A stretch of 64,000 nucleotides of DNA, taken from Streptomyces sp. NBC_01775 (GTDB lineage Bacteria > Actinomycetota > Actinomycetes > Streptomycetales > Streptomycetaceae). Below are positions 33,830 to 42,086 of this stretch, piece after piece. Location: contig NZ_CP109104.1 of assembly GCF_035917675.1 (NCBI RefSeq), positions 1,674,001 to 1,738,000 of the forward strand, read 5' to 3'. Both the position numbers and the translations under genes were made by a program. The notes under the pieces are model-generated. The model was not told the origin of the DNA and did not search any database. It saw only the letters and a list, made by a program, of their open reading frames with translations. Position 1 is the first letter of the stretch. Every line of letters starts with the position of its first letter.

Positions 33830-34438
33830 TTACGCGGGTCGGATGAGTCGGGTCAGGTCGCGCGCCAGTGACGCGCATTCCTTGGGCGGATCCGCCGTGG
33901 GCGGATCTCCGAGCCGCCACGGCTCCACCCACGGGATCTCCCACAGCCGGGGCACGGCGCCGGACACGAGGTTCACCAGGTCCCGCAGGACCCGGGGGCG
34001 GCGCCCGGGAGCGTCGGCGACGACGACCAGCCCGAGCAGTTCGACGCCGGTGACCATCTGCGAGGCCCACTGCCCCGCGGCGTTCTGCACGGCCTTGAGG
34101 CCGCTCGCGCTCGAGCGCGCGACGAGCACCACCGGCTGCGGAACATCGGACGCGGGCCAGGCGCGGCCCGCGTCCCGGCCGCCGGGCACCGCCTGCTCCA
34201 GCGTGGTGACCCCGGCGCCGCCGTGGACGCCCAGCCACCACCACCCGGTACCCGCGGCCGGCTGCGGCGCGGCGACGGGCAACACGTTCGCGGGCCGCGG
34301 CACCCCGGCCTGGGGTGCCGCTGGACCGGTCAGCGCCTTCAACACGTCCTGAACCGATCGCTGCGGCTCCCCGTTGTTGCCCTCCGAAGGGCGGGTCGGC
34401 GACAGCCAGGGGTTGGGAGCCGGCGCATCCCCGGCCAT
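33830..34438 (-). CDS. DUF6668-like protein with atypical P-loop, set B
   Basis: 202 residues, homologous to the C-terminal domain of 10541-11575: WWWLGVHGGAGVTTLEQAV, VVLVARSSASGLKAVQNAAG, LGLVVVADAPGRRPRVLRDL, WEIPWVEPWRLG. Again the P-loop lysine is replaced (GVTT). It lacks the long Pro/Ala region of the set A copy, having only a 60-residue polar lead. ATG 34438 follows AAGGGAG by 5 bases; the longer open frame to 34555 crosses the promoter gap. First gene of the set B core. Confidence 0.76.
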   Translation of the reverse strand: MAGDAPAPNPWLSPTRPSEGNNGEPQRSVQDVLKALTGPAAPQAGVPRPANVLPVAAPQPAAGTGWWWLGVHGGAGVTTLEQAVPGGRDAGRAWPASDVPQPVVLVARSSASGLKAVQNAAGQWASQMVTGVELLGLVVVADAPGRRPRVLRDLVNLVSGAVPRLWEIPWVEPWRLGDPPTADPPKECASLARDLTRLIRPA

Positions 34439-34567
34439 GGCATCTCCCTTCGACTCGAGCTCAGCGCCACGAATCACTACATAAATTGACAAAAATTTCC
34501 AAGCACAGGTTTCGACTACGAGCCCTCTTACGGACTCTCGATCGAACTGGTTCAAGGGGGGTTGCAG
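34439..34567. promoter_or_regulatory. Divergent promoter region of secretion set B
   Basis: A 129-base gap between the minus-strand core and the plus-strand hydrolase operon. It has an unusually AT-rich block (34476-34500) with TTGACA and the small dyad AAATT-N6-AATTT. The GATCGAACTGGTTCAA motif (34540-34555) resembles one in the set A promoter gap. AAGGGGGG (34555-34562) is the ribosome-binding site of the hydrolase gene. Confidence 0.5.
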
Positions 34568-35611
34568 ATGACCACGGCCACGGTGAGATGGGCGGGGGGT
34601 GTCATCGCTGTACTACTCGCCCTGCTGGTCGGCCTGACCGTGGTGGCGGCGGCCGACGAGGAGGAAACCGGCACTCCCGTGGGGCTCGTCAACGGGGCGC
34701 TCGACATCAAGAGCATTCCGCCGGAGTACGCGGAGTGGGTCGAGCGCGCCGGCAAGGAGTGCAAAGAGGTCAGCGCGCCGCTGGTCGCCGCGCAGATCGC
34801 GGCCGAGTCCGGCTGGAATCCCAAGGCGGAGAGTCCCGTCGGGGCCCAGGGGCTGAGCCAGTTCATGCCCGGCACGTGGAAGACGTGGGGGGTGGACGCG
34901 GCGGGCAAGGACGGCAGTGCCGAACCTGACGGCACAGCCGACCCGTTCACCCCGGGCGACGCCATCATGACCCAGGCCCGCTACGACTGCTGGCTCGCGG
35001 GCAAGGTCAAGGAGATGGGGTTGAAGGACGACCCCACGCGGCTGCTGCTCGCCGCCTACAACGCGGGTCCCGGCGCGATCGAGCAATTCGGCGGCGTGCC
35101 CCTGTACCCGGAGACGCAGAGCTACGTCACGAAGATCATCGCTTCGATGGCCGAGTACTCCGGCGGCGGCGCGGGCGGCAAGATCGAGAAGGGCGGACCG
35201 TTCGGCGACCGGGTGGTGGCCTACGCCAAGAAGTGGCTCGGCACCCCCTACGCGTGGGGCGGCGGTGGTCCGGAAGGTCCCGGGCGGGGCTTCGCGCAGG
35301 GCGCGAACACGGTCGGCTTCGACTGCTCCAGCCTGGTCCAGTACGCGGTCTACCGCGCGAGCGACGGCAAGACGATGCCGCCCCGCACCTCCCAGGTCCA
35401 GGTCACGGCGGGCAAGCCGGTATCCCGTGACGAGATGCAGCCGGGCGACGTGATCGGATTCGCCCTGCACGGCAGCTACGACCACATCGGCATCTACCTC
35501 GGAAACGGGCAGTTCATCCACGCGCCGAAGACCGGCGACGTGGTCAAGATCAGCCAACTCGACGACAGCTACTACGCCAGCAAGCCCCAGAAGGTGAGGC
35601 GGTTCGGATGA
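34568..35611 (+). CDS. Bifunctional cell-wall hydrolase: SLT transglycosylase plus NlpC/P60, set B
   Basis: 347 residues. An N-terminal membrane anchor (residues about 8-30) is followed by an SLT lysozyme-fold domain (about 50-185; catalytic Glu in AAQIAAESGWN, then GLSQFMPGTWKTWG and AAYNAGPGAIEQFG). A Gly-rich hinge leads to an NlpC/P60 endopeptidase domain (about 215-347; catalytic Cys in FDCSSLVQYA near 256, His in YDHIGIYLG near 306). It would cut both glycan strands and stem peptides so the secretion channel can cross the wall, as VirB1/TcpG-type proteins do. ATG 34568, with AAGGGGGG six bases upstream, is preferred to TTG 34562. It overlaps the lipoprotein gene (ATGA). Confidence 0.9.
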   Translation: MTTATVRWAGGVIAVLLALLVGLTVVAAADEEETGTPVGLVNGALDIKSIPPEYAEWVERAGKECKEVSAPLVAAQIAAESGWNPKAESPVGAQGLSQFMPGTWKTWGVDAAGKDGSAEPDGTADPFTPGDAIMTQARYDCWLAGKVKEMGLKDDPTRLLLAAYNAGPGAIEQFGGVPLYPETQSYVTKIIASMAEYSGGGAGGKIEKGGPFGDRVVAYAKKWLGTPYAWGGGGPEGPGRGFAQGANTVGFDCSSLVQYAVYRASDGKTMPPRTSQVQVTAGKPVSRDEMQPGDVIGFALHGSYDHIGIYLGNGQFIHAPKTGDVVKISQLDDSYYASKPQKVRRFG

Positions 35612-36297
35612 CTGCTCATGGTTCGCGCGCCACGACCGTGAGGACGTTCGCACTCGCGCTCACACTCACACTCGCCGTAGCCGGCTGCGGTGGCGGCGGG
35701 GACGACGGCGACGGCGGTGGCAAGGCGCGCGCGGACGCGTCCGCCTCGTCCGGGACTTCCTCCCCCGCCCCCGAAACCGGCACCGGAAAGCCCTCGTCCC
35801 CGCCCGCTCCCAGCACAACCGCCCCCTCGCCCAGCAGTTCCGGGGGCACCCCCAAGGGGGGCATCCCAAAGCCCGGTGACGTCGACCAGGGCGACGCCGA
35901 CGCGGTCGGCGAGGGGACGCTCAAGGCGATGTGGACGTCCGACACCACCATCGACAGCGGCCCGCAGGACGCCACTGTGCGCACAGCGGACGCGGGGTGG
36001 CTGAGTGAGAAGTACGAGAAGCAACTGCGCGGGCACCGCTCCCGTTCGGCTCCCGGCGCCCAGTGGGAGAAGTGGACACACCACCGTGCCTACACCAAGG
36101 TCGAGGTGGCGAAGACCGAGGACGCGGCAAGGCCGGACGACACCGACACCGAGGCCTGGCGGCAGTGGACCGTCACCACCACCCCGCACGGCCGGGATGG
36201 CTGGAAGCCCAAGCCCACCACTGTCGCGGCGTACGTGCAGCTCGTCCGGTCGGCTCCCGACGCGGATTGGCGGGTCGCCGGCGTTACTGTGCAATAG
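35608..36297 (+). CDS. Secreted lipoprotein of set B
   Basis: 229 residues with a lipoprotein signal (FALALTLTLAVAGC; lipidated Cys near residue 28) and a disordered Ser/Pro/Gly linker to about residue 95. The C-terminal domain (GEGTLKAMWTSDTTIDSG, DAGWLSEKYEKQLRGHRSRS, TTVAAYVQLVRSAPDADWRV) has the size and pattern of an NTF2-like/VirB8-type fold, but I cannot confirm this. ATG 35608 overlaps the hydrolase stop, so the two are co-translated. Set A has no counterpart. Likely sits on the outer face of the membrane beside the hydrolase. Confidence 0.8.
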   Translation: MTAHGSRATTVRTFALALTLTLAVAGCGGGGDDGDGGGKARADASASSGTSSPAPETGTGKPSSPPAPSTTAPSPSSSGGTPKGGIPKPGDVDQGDADAVGEGTLKAMWTSDTTIDSGPQDATVRTADAGWLSEKYEKQLRGHRSRSAPGAQWEKWTHHRAYTKVEVAKTEDAARPDDTDTEAWRQWTVTTTPHGRDGWKPKPTTVAAYVQLVRSAPDADWRVAGVTVQ

Positions 36298-36326
36298 CCA
36301 GGCGAGTCTCACCCGAAGGGAGTTCC

Positions 36327-37610
36327 ATGCCCACCACGTACGAACCCTCTGAGGTACCCGCCTGGCCGGTGTACTCCTTCGACGTCCAGCACAGCGGCCG
36401 GGTGGCCGTCTCCGGCCCGCTCCTTCCCGCGTCCGAGCACCCCACCCGCGCCTCGGCCATCGAGGACGTCGTCGCCGCGGCCGTCAGGCTGGGCCGGCCG
36501 GTGCGGGCCGCGGCCACCGAGCCGGACGGCACCGTGTGGCAGCTGGTCATCTCGCCCGACGGGTCGGTGGGCGAGATGTCCGGCGGCCCGCAGCGCGGCA
36601 AGTCACAGCGCGGCAAGTCACCGAAGAAGCGCAACGCCCATACGCCCAGCCGCGCTCCCGCACCCGGCCGCCCCCAAGTCCCCGGCCGCACACAGGACAT
36701 GGGAGCCGCCCAGAGTCCGGGCGCGGCCGTCCAGCACCCGGGCGCCGCCGTCCAGAACACCGGCGGCGCTGTCCAGCACCCGGCCGCACAGCCGGCACCC
36801 ACGCCCGACCCGGCGCCGGAACCGGCCCCGGCCGCCGCACCGGCACCGGCACCCGCACCCGCACCCGCACCCGCACCCGCACCCGACCCAGTCCTGGCAG
36901 CCCCTCCCGAACCAGCCCCGGCGCCCGCTCCCGAACCAGCCCTGGCCGCTGCTCCCGTACCCACGCCCGCACCCGACCCGGCCCCGGCCGCCGCCCCCGT
37001 ACCCACGCCAGCACCCGAACCCACTCCCCACCCGGCCCTGGCCGCCGTTCTCTCCCCCGCACCCGCTCCCGCTCCCGACCCTGCCCCTGCCCCTGCCCCT
37101 GCCCCTGCCCCTCAGCAGAGCTTGCCGGAGGCTCCCAGCTCCCTCGCCGAGGCTGTGTCCCGCCTCGACACACACGCCGCGGCGGGCCGTATGGACCAGG
37201 CCGTCGCCCTCGCCGTAAAGCTGGATGAGCAAGCCGCCGGCGCGCTGGGCCTGTCCCACCCCGACGCCCTGCGCGTCCGCGAGGCGCGGGCACGCATCGC
37301 CGGACTGGCCGGAGACCCCGTCGGCGGAGTGCGGCTGTACCGCGATGTCGCCGAGCGCTGGCACTATCAGGGGGCCTCCGAAGAGGCCGAGTCGGTAGCG
37401 GGCCGCGCCCACGCGCTGTGGCTTGAGATCTCCGACCTGGAGACGGCGGTGTCCGCCGGGGTCGCCATGGTGCGGATGCGCAACCAGATACCGGGCGAGG
37501 GCGGCAGCGCGTTCGCCGCCGTCCTGGATTACCAGACCCAGCTCGAAGCAGCCCGGGACGCCGCCGGCCGTGCCCACCCATCCCCTCAGCAGCACCTCAC
37601 ACCGATGTAG
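36327..37610 (+). CDS. Shared-module / Pro-rich / TPR-like protein of secretion set B
   Basis: 427 residues, the partner of 8362-9471. The N-terminal module (YSFDVQHSGRVAVSG to LVISPDGSVGEM, residues about 12-85) is followed by a Pro/Ala-rich linker of about 170 residues with long P-A-P-A-P runs. The C-terminal helical region (LAEAVSRLDTHAAAGRMDQA, GLSHPDALRVREARARIAG, GGVRLYRDVAERWHYQG) resembles TPR repeats. No membrane segment or signal. ATG 36327 follows GAAGGGAG. Third gene of a plus-strand operon with the wall hydrolase and lipoprotein, as its homologue pairs with the set A transglycosylase-like gene. The role is unknown; a docking factor is plausible. Confidence 0.72.
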   Translation: MPTTYEPSEVPAWPVYSFDVQHSGRVAVSGPLLPASEHPTRASAIEDVVAAAVRLGRPVRAAATEPDGTVWQLVISPDGSVGEMSGGPQRGKSQRGKSPKKRNAHTPSRAPAPGRPQVPGRTQDMGAAQSPGAAVQHPGAAVQNTGGAVQHPAAQPAPTPDPAPEPAPAAAPAPAPAPAPAPAPAPDPVLAAPPEPAPAPAPEPALAAAPVPTPAPDPAPAAAPVPTPAPEPTPHPALAAVLSPAPAPAPDPAPAPAPAPAPQQSLPEAPSSLAEAVSRLDTHAAAGRMDQAVALAVKLDEQAAGALGLSHPDALRVREARARIAGLAGDPVGGVRLYRDVAERWHYQGASEEAESVAGRAHALWLEISDLETAVSAGVAMVRMRNQIPGEGGSAFAAVLDYQTQLEAARDAAGRAHPSPQQHLTPM

Positions 37611-37664
37611 GGAGAACGGGGTGACCCGAAAGCGCCCGCTCGAGCGTGCCGTGCGGCCGGCAGC

Positions 37665-39446
37665 TCAGCGGGCCTTCTTGGTGACCACGAACCGGTCGAT
37701 GACCAGGTAGTCGATCTCGGTGGCGAGGAAGCACTCCAACGCGTCCCGCGGCGAGCACACGATGGGCTCACCGGCCACGTTGAAGGAGGTGTTGAGGAGG
37801 CAGGGCACGTCGGTCCGCGCCGTGAAGGTCCGCAACAGCTCGGTGAGCGCGGGGTTCTGCCGCTCGTCGACTGTCTGGACCCGCGCCGTACCGTCCACGT
37901 GGCAGGCTCCGGGAATCCGCTCCCGGTACTCCTCCCGCACCGGGAAGACGAACGTCATGTAGGCGGACGAGGTCTTCTTGCCCAGTTCGAAGACGCGTGG
38001 AGCCTCGGATTCGAGGACGACGGGCGCGAACGGGCGGAAGGGCTCCCGGTGTTTCACCCGCAGGTTGATGACATCCTTGATGTCGGGGAAGGCCGGGTTG
38101 GCGAGGATGCTACGGCTCCCCAGGGCGCGCGGCCCGAACTCGGCGCGGCCCTGGAACCAGCCCACGACGTTCTTCCCCGCCAGCAGCTCCGCCGTTGTCG
38201 CGGCGACCGAGGTGGCGTCGGGCTCTTCCCGCCACTCGACGCGATCGGCGTGCTCCGCCAGCGCGTCCAGGATGTGCGTCTCGTCGTACGCGGGCCCCAG
38301 GTAGGGGGTGGTGACCGCGGCGGTGGGCCGGTTCCTGAGACCGGCGGTGTACACGGCCGCGCCGATGGCGACGCCCGGGTCGCTGGCCCCGAAGCTGACC
38401 TCCATGCCGGTGAACGACGACCTCTCCAACATCTTCGTGTTGGCCACGCAGTTGAGTGCCAGACCGCCCTCGAAGAGGAGGGTGTCCAGGCTGGAGGCCG
38501 CGGTCAGCGTCCGCAGCTGATGGGCGGTGACGGCCTCGGCCATGTGCTGTGCGAATCCCGCGACCTTGACCCGGAAGTCGAACTCCTCACGCTTCTCGCC
38601 GTCGCCGCCGAACAGGTCGTCGAACAGGGCGTAGTAGGCCCCGATGTCCCGGGGGACGGAGATCGTGTACGAGCCGTTCTCGTGCAGCCGCACGACGCGT
38701 TCGAGCAAGGGGTTGTGCCGCGGCGTCGGGCCGTACGCGGCCAGTCCCATGACCTTGTACTCGTCGTTGTTGGGAACGAACCCCAGGTAGCGGGTGATCC
38801 TCCCGTAGGCCACGCCGAGCGAGCTGGTCATGTCGACGGTGCTCTCGTCGAAGAGGCGGACCACGCCGTTGCGCAGCTCGCCCATGACGGAGGACAGGGT
38901 CTCCGCCCGGCCGTCGCTCACCAGGAAGGCGGCGTCGCCCCCGCCGGCCAGGTAGGCGCCGCACATGAGGTGGGCAAGGTGATGGGGCACCAGGGCGAGC
39001 TTGTTGGGGTCCAGTTCGTAGCCGGTGCGTTGGACGAAGTCGCCGTGGACCGCGTCGCGGCTGAGCATGTCGGTGTAGAGCTCACCGGTGCTCCGTAGAG
39101 CCTCGAACTTGGCCGTGACCGGCATATCGGCCTGGCATATCTGCGAAATCATCTCCTCGGCCACAGTCGGGGAAAAGCGCCAGGGGAAAGCGAAGACGTC
39201 CACCTGGTCGAGGCCGACACCGGCGAAGTCCAGACACCACTTGATCGCGTTCGCAGGGAAATCGGAGGTCTTCTTGATCCGGCTCAGCCGCTCCTCCTCG
39301 ACCGCCGCGACCACCTCGCCGTCGATCGACAGGGCCGCCGCGGCGTCGTGTCCTACCAGGAGATTGCGGCCGACACCGGTCGCCCCGTACAGCCGCCCGA
39401 AGAGTTCCGCACCTCTGGTGAAACCGTTGTAACCGAGCACGATCAC
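37665..39446 (-). CDS. NodU/CmcH-family O-carbamoyltransferase
   Basis: 593 residues. These enzymes transfer a carbamoyl group from carbamoyl phosphate, through a carbamoyl-adenylate, to hydroxyls of small molecules such as nodulation factors, cephamycin or tobramycin. Visible signatures: GHDAAAALSIDGEVVAAVEE near the N-terminus, LVPHHLAHLMCGAYLAGG (metal-binding His), GRAEFGPRALGSRSILANP, and the C-terminal YrdC-like and Kae1-like layout ending LLNTSFNVAGEPIVCSP. I chose GTG 39446 because GGGGGAGG lies 8 bases upstream; GTG 39467 is an in-frame alternative. No other natural-product gene is adjacent, so its substrate is unknown. Confidence 0.92.
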   Translation of the reverse strand: MIVLGYNGFTRGAELFGRLYGATGVGRNLLVGHDAAAALSIDGEVVAAVEEERLSRIKKTSDFPANAIKWCLDFAGVGLDQVDVFAFPWRFSPTVAEEMISQICQADMPVTAKFEALRSTGELYTDMLSRDAVHGDFVQRTGYELDPNKLALVPHHLAHLMCGAYLAGGGDAAFLVSDGRAETLSSVMGELRNGVVRLFDESTVDMTSSLGVAYGRITRYLGFVPNNDEYKVMGLAAYGPTPRHNPLLERVVRLHENGSYTISVPRDIGAYYALFDDLFGGDGEKREEFDFRVKVAGFAQHMAEAVTAHQLRTLTAASSLDTLLFEGGLALNCVANTKMLERSSFTGMEVSFGASDPGVAIGAAVYTAGLRNRPTAAVTTPYLGPAYDETHILDALAEHADRVEWREEPDATSVAATTAELLAGKNVVGWFQGRAEFGPRALGSRSILANPAFPDIKDVINLRVKHREPFRPFAPVVLESEAPRVFELGKKTSSAYMTFVFPVREEYRERIPGACHVDGTARVQTVDERQNPALTELLRTFTARTDVPCLLNTSFNVAGEPIVCSPRDALECFLATEIDYLVIDRFVVTKKAR

Positions 39447-39556
39447 TGTCTCAGCCTCCCCCAGCACAACAGCAGTGGCAGGTGCAACAGGCTAGGTGGC
39501 AGGCCCACTTGGGGATAGATGTGATGCACGAAGCCGGTGGGGGAGGCTGTTGGCGG

Positions 39557-40966
39557 CTATCCCTCGCTCACCACACCCAGCGTCTCCAGGATCCCGTAGA
39601 CGCCGACACCGAGGATGGCGAGGCTGCTGACGACCAGCGCCGCGGTCAGCCAGGGGTTGTTGCGGAAGCGCTTCGGCACGCCGGTGTAGCGGAGTCTCCA
39701 GACGGCGACGACCACGGCGAGCAGGAAGACGCCGCCGCCGATGCCGCCGATCTGCACCATCAGAACCGGGGACTGGATCCACAGGAAGATGCACATCCAC
39801 ACCGGGGGCAGGCAGCAGGTGAGGATACGGATGGTGCGGGTGCGCGAGCGCATGTCGTGCCAGTCGACCACTCCGAGCAGACCGAGGGTGTTGGTCCACA
39901 AGCGGGGGACGCTGGCCGACGAGGCGACGGTGACCGAGAAGAGGACGGCGATCGCGCCGGCCAGGAACAGGTACTCGGCCCATGGCCCGAGCGTGTCGGT
40001 GTAGATGCGCGACAGCGTGGTGATCATGTCGTTGCCCTCGGGCATCAGGCCCTGCGGATGGAGCACCGAGGCGCCGATCACGTAGAAGGACAGGGTGCAG
40101 ATGGTGCACACGAGCCAGGAGACGGCCACGTCGAGCCGCATGACCTTGAGCCAGCCCTCGGCCCGCCGGGCGCGCTCCTCGCTGCCGTCGTCGGGGCCGG
40201 TCCAGCGGGCGTAGCCCTTCTCCAGGCACCAGTACGTGTACGTCGTCATCTCATCGGCGCCGACGCCGGTGATGCCGAACATGGCGAGTGCTATGCCGAC
40301 CGTGCCCGCCGGTATCTGGAAACTCAGTCCGCCGGCCAGTTGCTCAGTGCCGTATCCGAAGGCGGTGAGCGGCAGGGCGAGTGCCAGGCCGAGGGTGATG
40401 ACTGTCTTGAGCGTGATGCCGACGACCTCGACCCGCTCCACGACGTGGTACTTGCCCGTCTGAAGGATGAGGATGGCGCCGCCGGTGACGATCAGGGCCC
40501 AGATGGTCAGGGACGACGTGCTCAGCGCCGCCCCGTGGATCGGCAGCAGGATCGAGCAGGCCGCCGCGGTGCCGCCGATGATGCCGCCGCGCTGGAACAT
40601 CTTGGCGAAATCCATGCCGATCCAGACCCAGTTGATCCAGCTCAGCCGGCCGATCCGGGGGCCGACGTCACGGAAGCCGTCGAGCGCGGGGCGGCCGTTG
40701 AGGATGGTCCAGCGGGCCAGTTCCATCTGCACCCACACCTTGACCCCGGTCGAGACGATCACCAGCCACAGCAACGCGAACCCGGCCTTCGCGCCGAGCG
40801 AGGTGGTGGTGATCAGTTCACCTGAGCCGACGACGGCAGCGGACAGTACAAGACCGGGGCCGAGCTTGCGCAGCCGGTCGCGGAAGGTCTCGGGGGCGGG
40901 GCGGGCGTCTTCGGCGCGCAGAGCGTACGGATCGGCCTGCGCGGGCGGGGGTGCGGTGGTCGTCAC
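39557..40966 (-). CDS. Nramp-like membrane transporter lacking the canonical metal-binding motifs
   Basis: 469 residues with about eleven membrane helices. The Nramp fold is suggested by KLGPGLVLSAAVVGSGELIT near residue 35 and the long helices after it. Canonical Nramp metal ligands are absent: TM1 has VVGSGE instead of DPGN, and TM6 reads AMFGITGVGADEMTTYTYWC with no MPH motif. This subgroup is often annotated as a metal transporter by homology. Its place among acid-sugar catabolic genes suggests it may instead import the organic substrate. ATG 40966. The 160 bases upstream hold a 7-bp hairpin (40987-41004) and no gene. Confidence 0.82.
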   Translation of the reverse strand: MTTTAPPPAQADPYALRAEDARPAPETFRDRLRKLGPGLVLSAAVVGSGELITTTSLGAKAGFALLWLVIVSTGVKVWVQMELARWTILNGRPALDGFRDVGPRIGRLSWINWVWIGMDFAKMFQRGGIIGGTAAACSILLPIHGAALSTSSLTIWALIVTGGAILILQTGKYHVVERVEVVGITLKTVITLGLALALPLTAFGYGTEQLAGGLSFQIPAGTVGIALAMFGITGVGADEMTTYTYWCLEKGYARWTGPDDGSEERARRAEGWLKVMRLDVAVSWLVCTICTLSFYVIGASVLHPQGLMPEGNDMITTLSRIYTDTLGPWAEYLFLAGAIAVLFSVTVASSASVPRLWTNTLGLLGVVDWHDMRSRTRTIRILTCCLPPVWMCIFLWIQSPVLMVQIGGIGGGVFLLAVVVAVWRLRYTGVPKRFRNNPWLTAALVVSSLAILGVGVYGILETLGVVSEG

Positions 40967-41126
40967 GGGGGTGTTCCTTTGCTGATTCCGGCGCCGTCGC
41001 CGGAGCGGAGGGGAGAGAAGCGGAACAAGGGGGACGGAGAGAACCGGGGACGGGGAGAAGAGCCGCGGAGAAGGGGTGCGGCGAGGGGGACGGAAGACCG
41101 ACGGGTCGGTCGGAGGCCGGCCCGGG

Positions 41127-42086
41127 TCAGCCCACCGCGTGCTGCGGGGGCTCTCCGGCGAGGACGCGGACGATGTCCTCGGCGACCATCAGTCCCATCG
41201 CGCGGTTGGCCTGGGGAGTGCAGGCGGCCATGTGGGAGGTGAGGGTCACGTTGGGCGCGGTGCGCAGCACGTGGCCGGCCGGGAGGGGTTCCACCGCGAA
41301 GGCGTCGAGCGCGGCGGCGGCCAGCCGGCCGGAGTGCAGGGCCTCGGCCAGCGCGTCGCTGTCGACGAGCCCGCCACGGGCGGCGTTGACCACGATCGCG
41401 CCGGGCTTCATGGCAGCCAGCCGGGCGGCGTTCAGCAGGGGCTCTCCGGCGGGCGGGAGGTGCAGGGTGACGATGTCGGCCCGGGACAGCGCCGCGTCGA
41501 GCGGGACCGGTTCGGCCCCTGCCGTGGATACCGCGTCGTCGGGGACGTGCGGGTCGTGCGCGAGTACGCGCATGCCGAACGCCCGCGCGTAGCCGCCGAC
41601 GAGACGGCCGATCCGGCCGAAGCCCACGAGGCCCAGGCACCTGCCGTACAGCTCGGGGCCGAAGAGCTTGGGCCAGCGCCCCTCGGCCACCGCGGTGTGC
41701 GAGGCGGTGATGCGACGGGCGGCGTCGAGGATGAGGCCGAAGGTGTACTCGGCCACGGCACGGGAGTTGGAGCCGGGTGCGCAGACGACGGGGATCCCCC
41801 GGTCGCGGGCGGCGTCGAGGTCGATCGTGTCGGTGCCCACGCCGTGCTTGGCGATGACCTTCAGGCGCGGCGCCGCGTCCATGACCTCGGCGGTGACCGG
41901 GTCCATGCCGGCGACGAGCGCGTCGGCGCCGGATATCCGCTCCAGCAGCTCGTGGTACGGCAGCGCGTCGTCCTGGTAGGGGCGGACCGGTCCCGCGCCG
42001 CTCTCGGCGAGCAGCGTCCACGGGTCCGGCGAGTGCCGTGCGAAGGTCGGCGTGGTGATGAGGGTGGTGCGCCCCGGGGAGGTCAT
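41127..42086 (-). CDS. D-isomer-specific 2-hydroxyacid dehydrogenase
   Basis: 319 residues of the phosphoglycerate-dehydrogenase/hydroxypyruvate-reductase family, using NAD(P). NAD-binding GFGRIGRLVGGYARAFG is near residue 155, the catalytic Arg is in VNAARGGLVD near 232, Glu in AFAVEPLP, and His in LTSHMAA near 285. It interconverts a 2-keto acid and a 2-hydroxy acid, a fitting step in acid-sugar breakdown. Its start overlaps the stop of the aldolase gene (ATGA), so the two are coupled. The substrate is not readable from sequence. Confidence 0.9.
   Translation of the reverse strand: MTSPGRTTLITTPTFARHSPDPWTLLAESGAGPVRPYQDDALPYHELLERISGADALVAGMDPVTAEVMDAAPRLKVIAKHGVGTDTIDLDAARDRGIPVVCAPGSNSRAVAEYTFGLILDAARRITASHTAVAEGRWPKLFGPELYGRCLGLVGFGRIGRLVGGYARAFGMRVLAHDPHVPDDAVSTAGAEPVPLDAALSRADIVTLHLPPAGEPLLNAARLAAMKPGAIVVNAARGGLVDSDALAEALHSGRLAAAALDAFAVEPLPAGHVLRTAPNVTLTSHMAACTPQANRAMGLMVAEDIVRVLAGEPPQHAVG

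Noticed and set aside
8362-37610. Region as an integrative conjugative element
   Set aside because: No integrase, excisionase, relaxase, replication gene, flanking tRNA or direct-repeat att sites could be found in the window.
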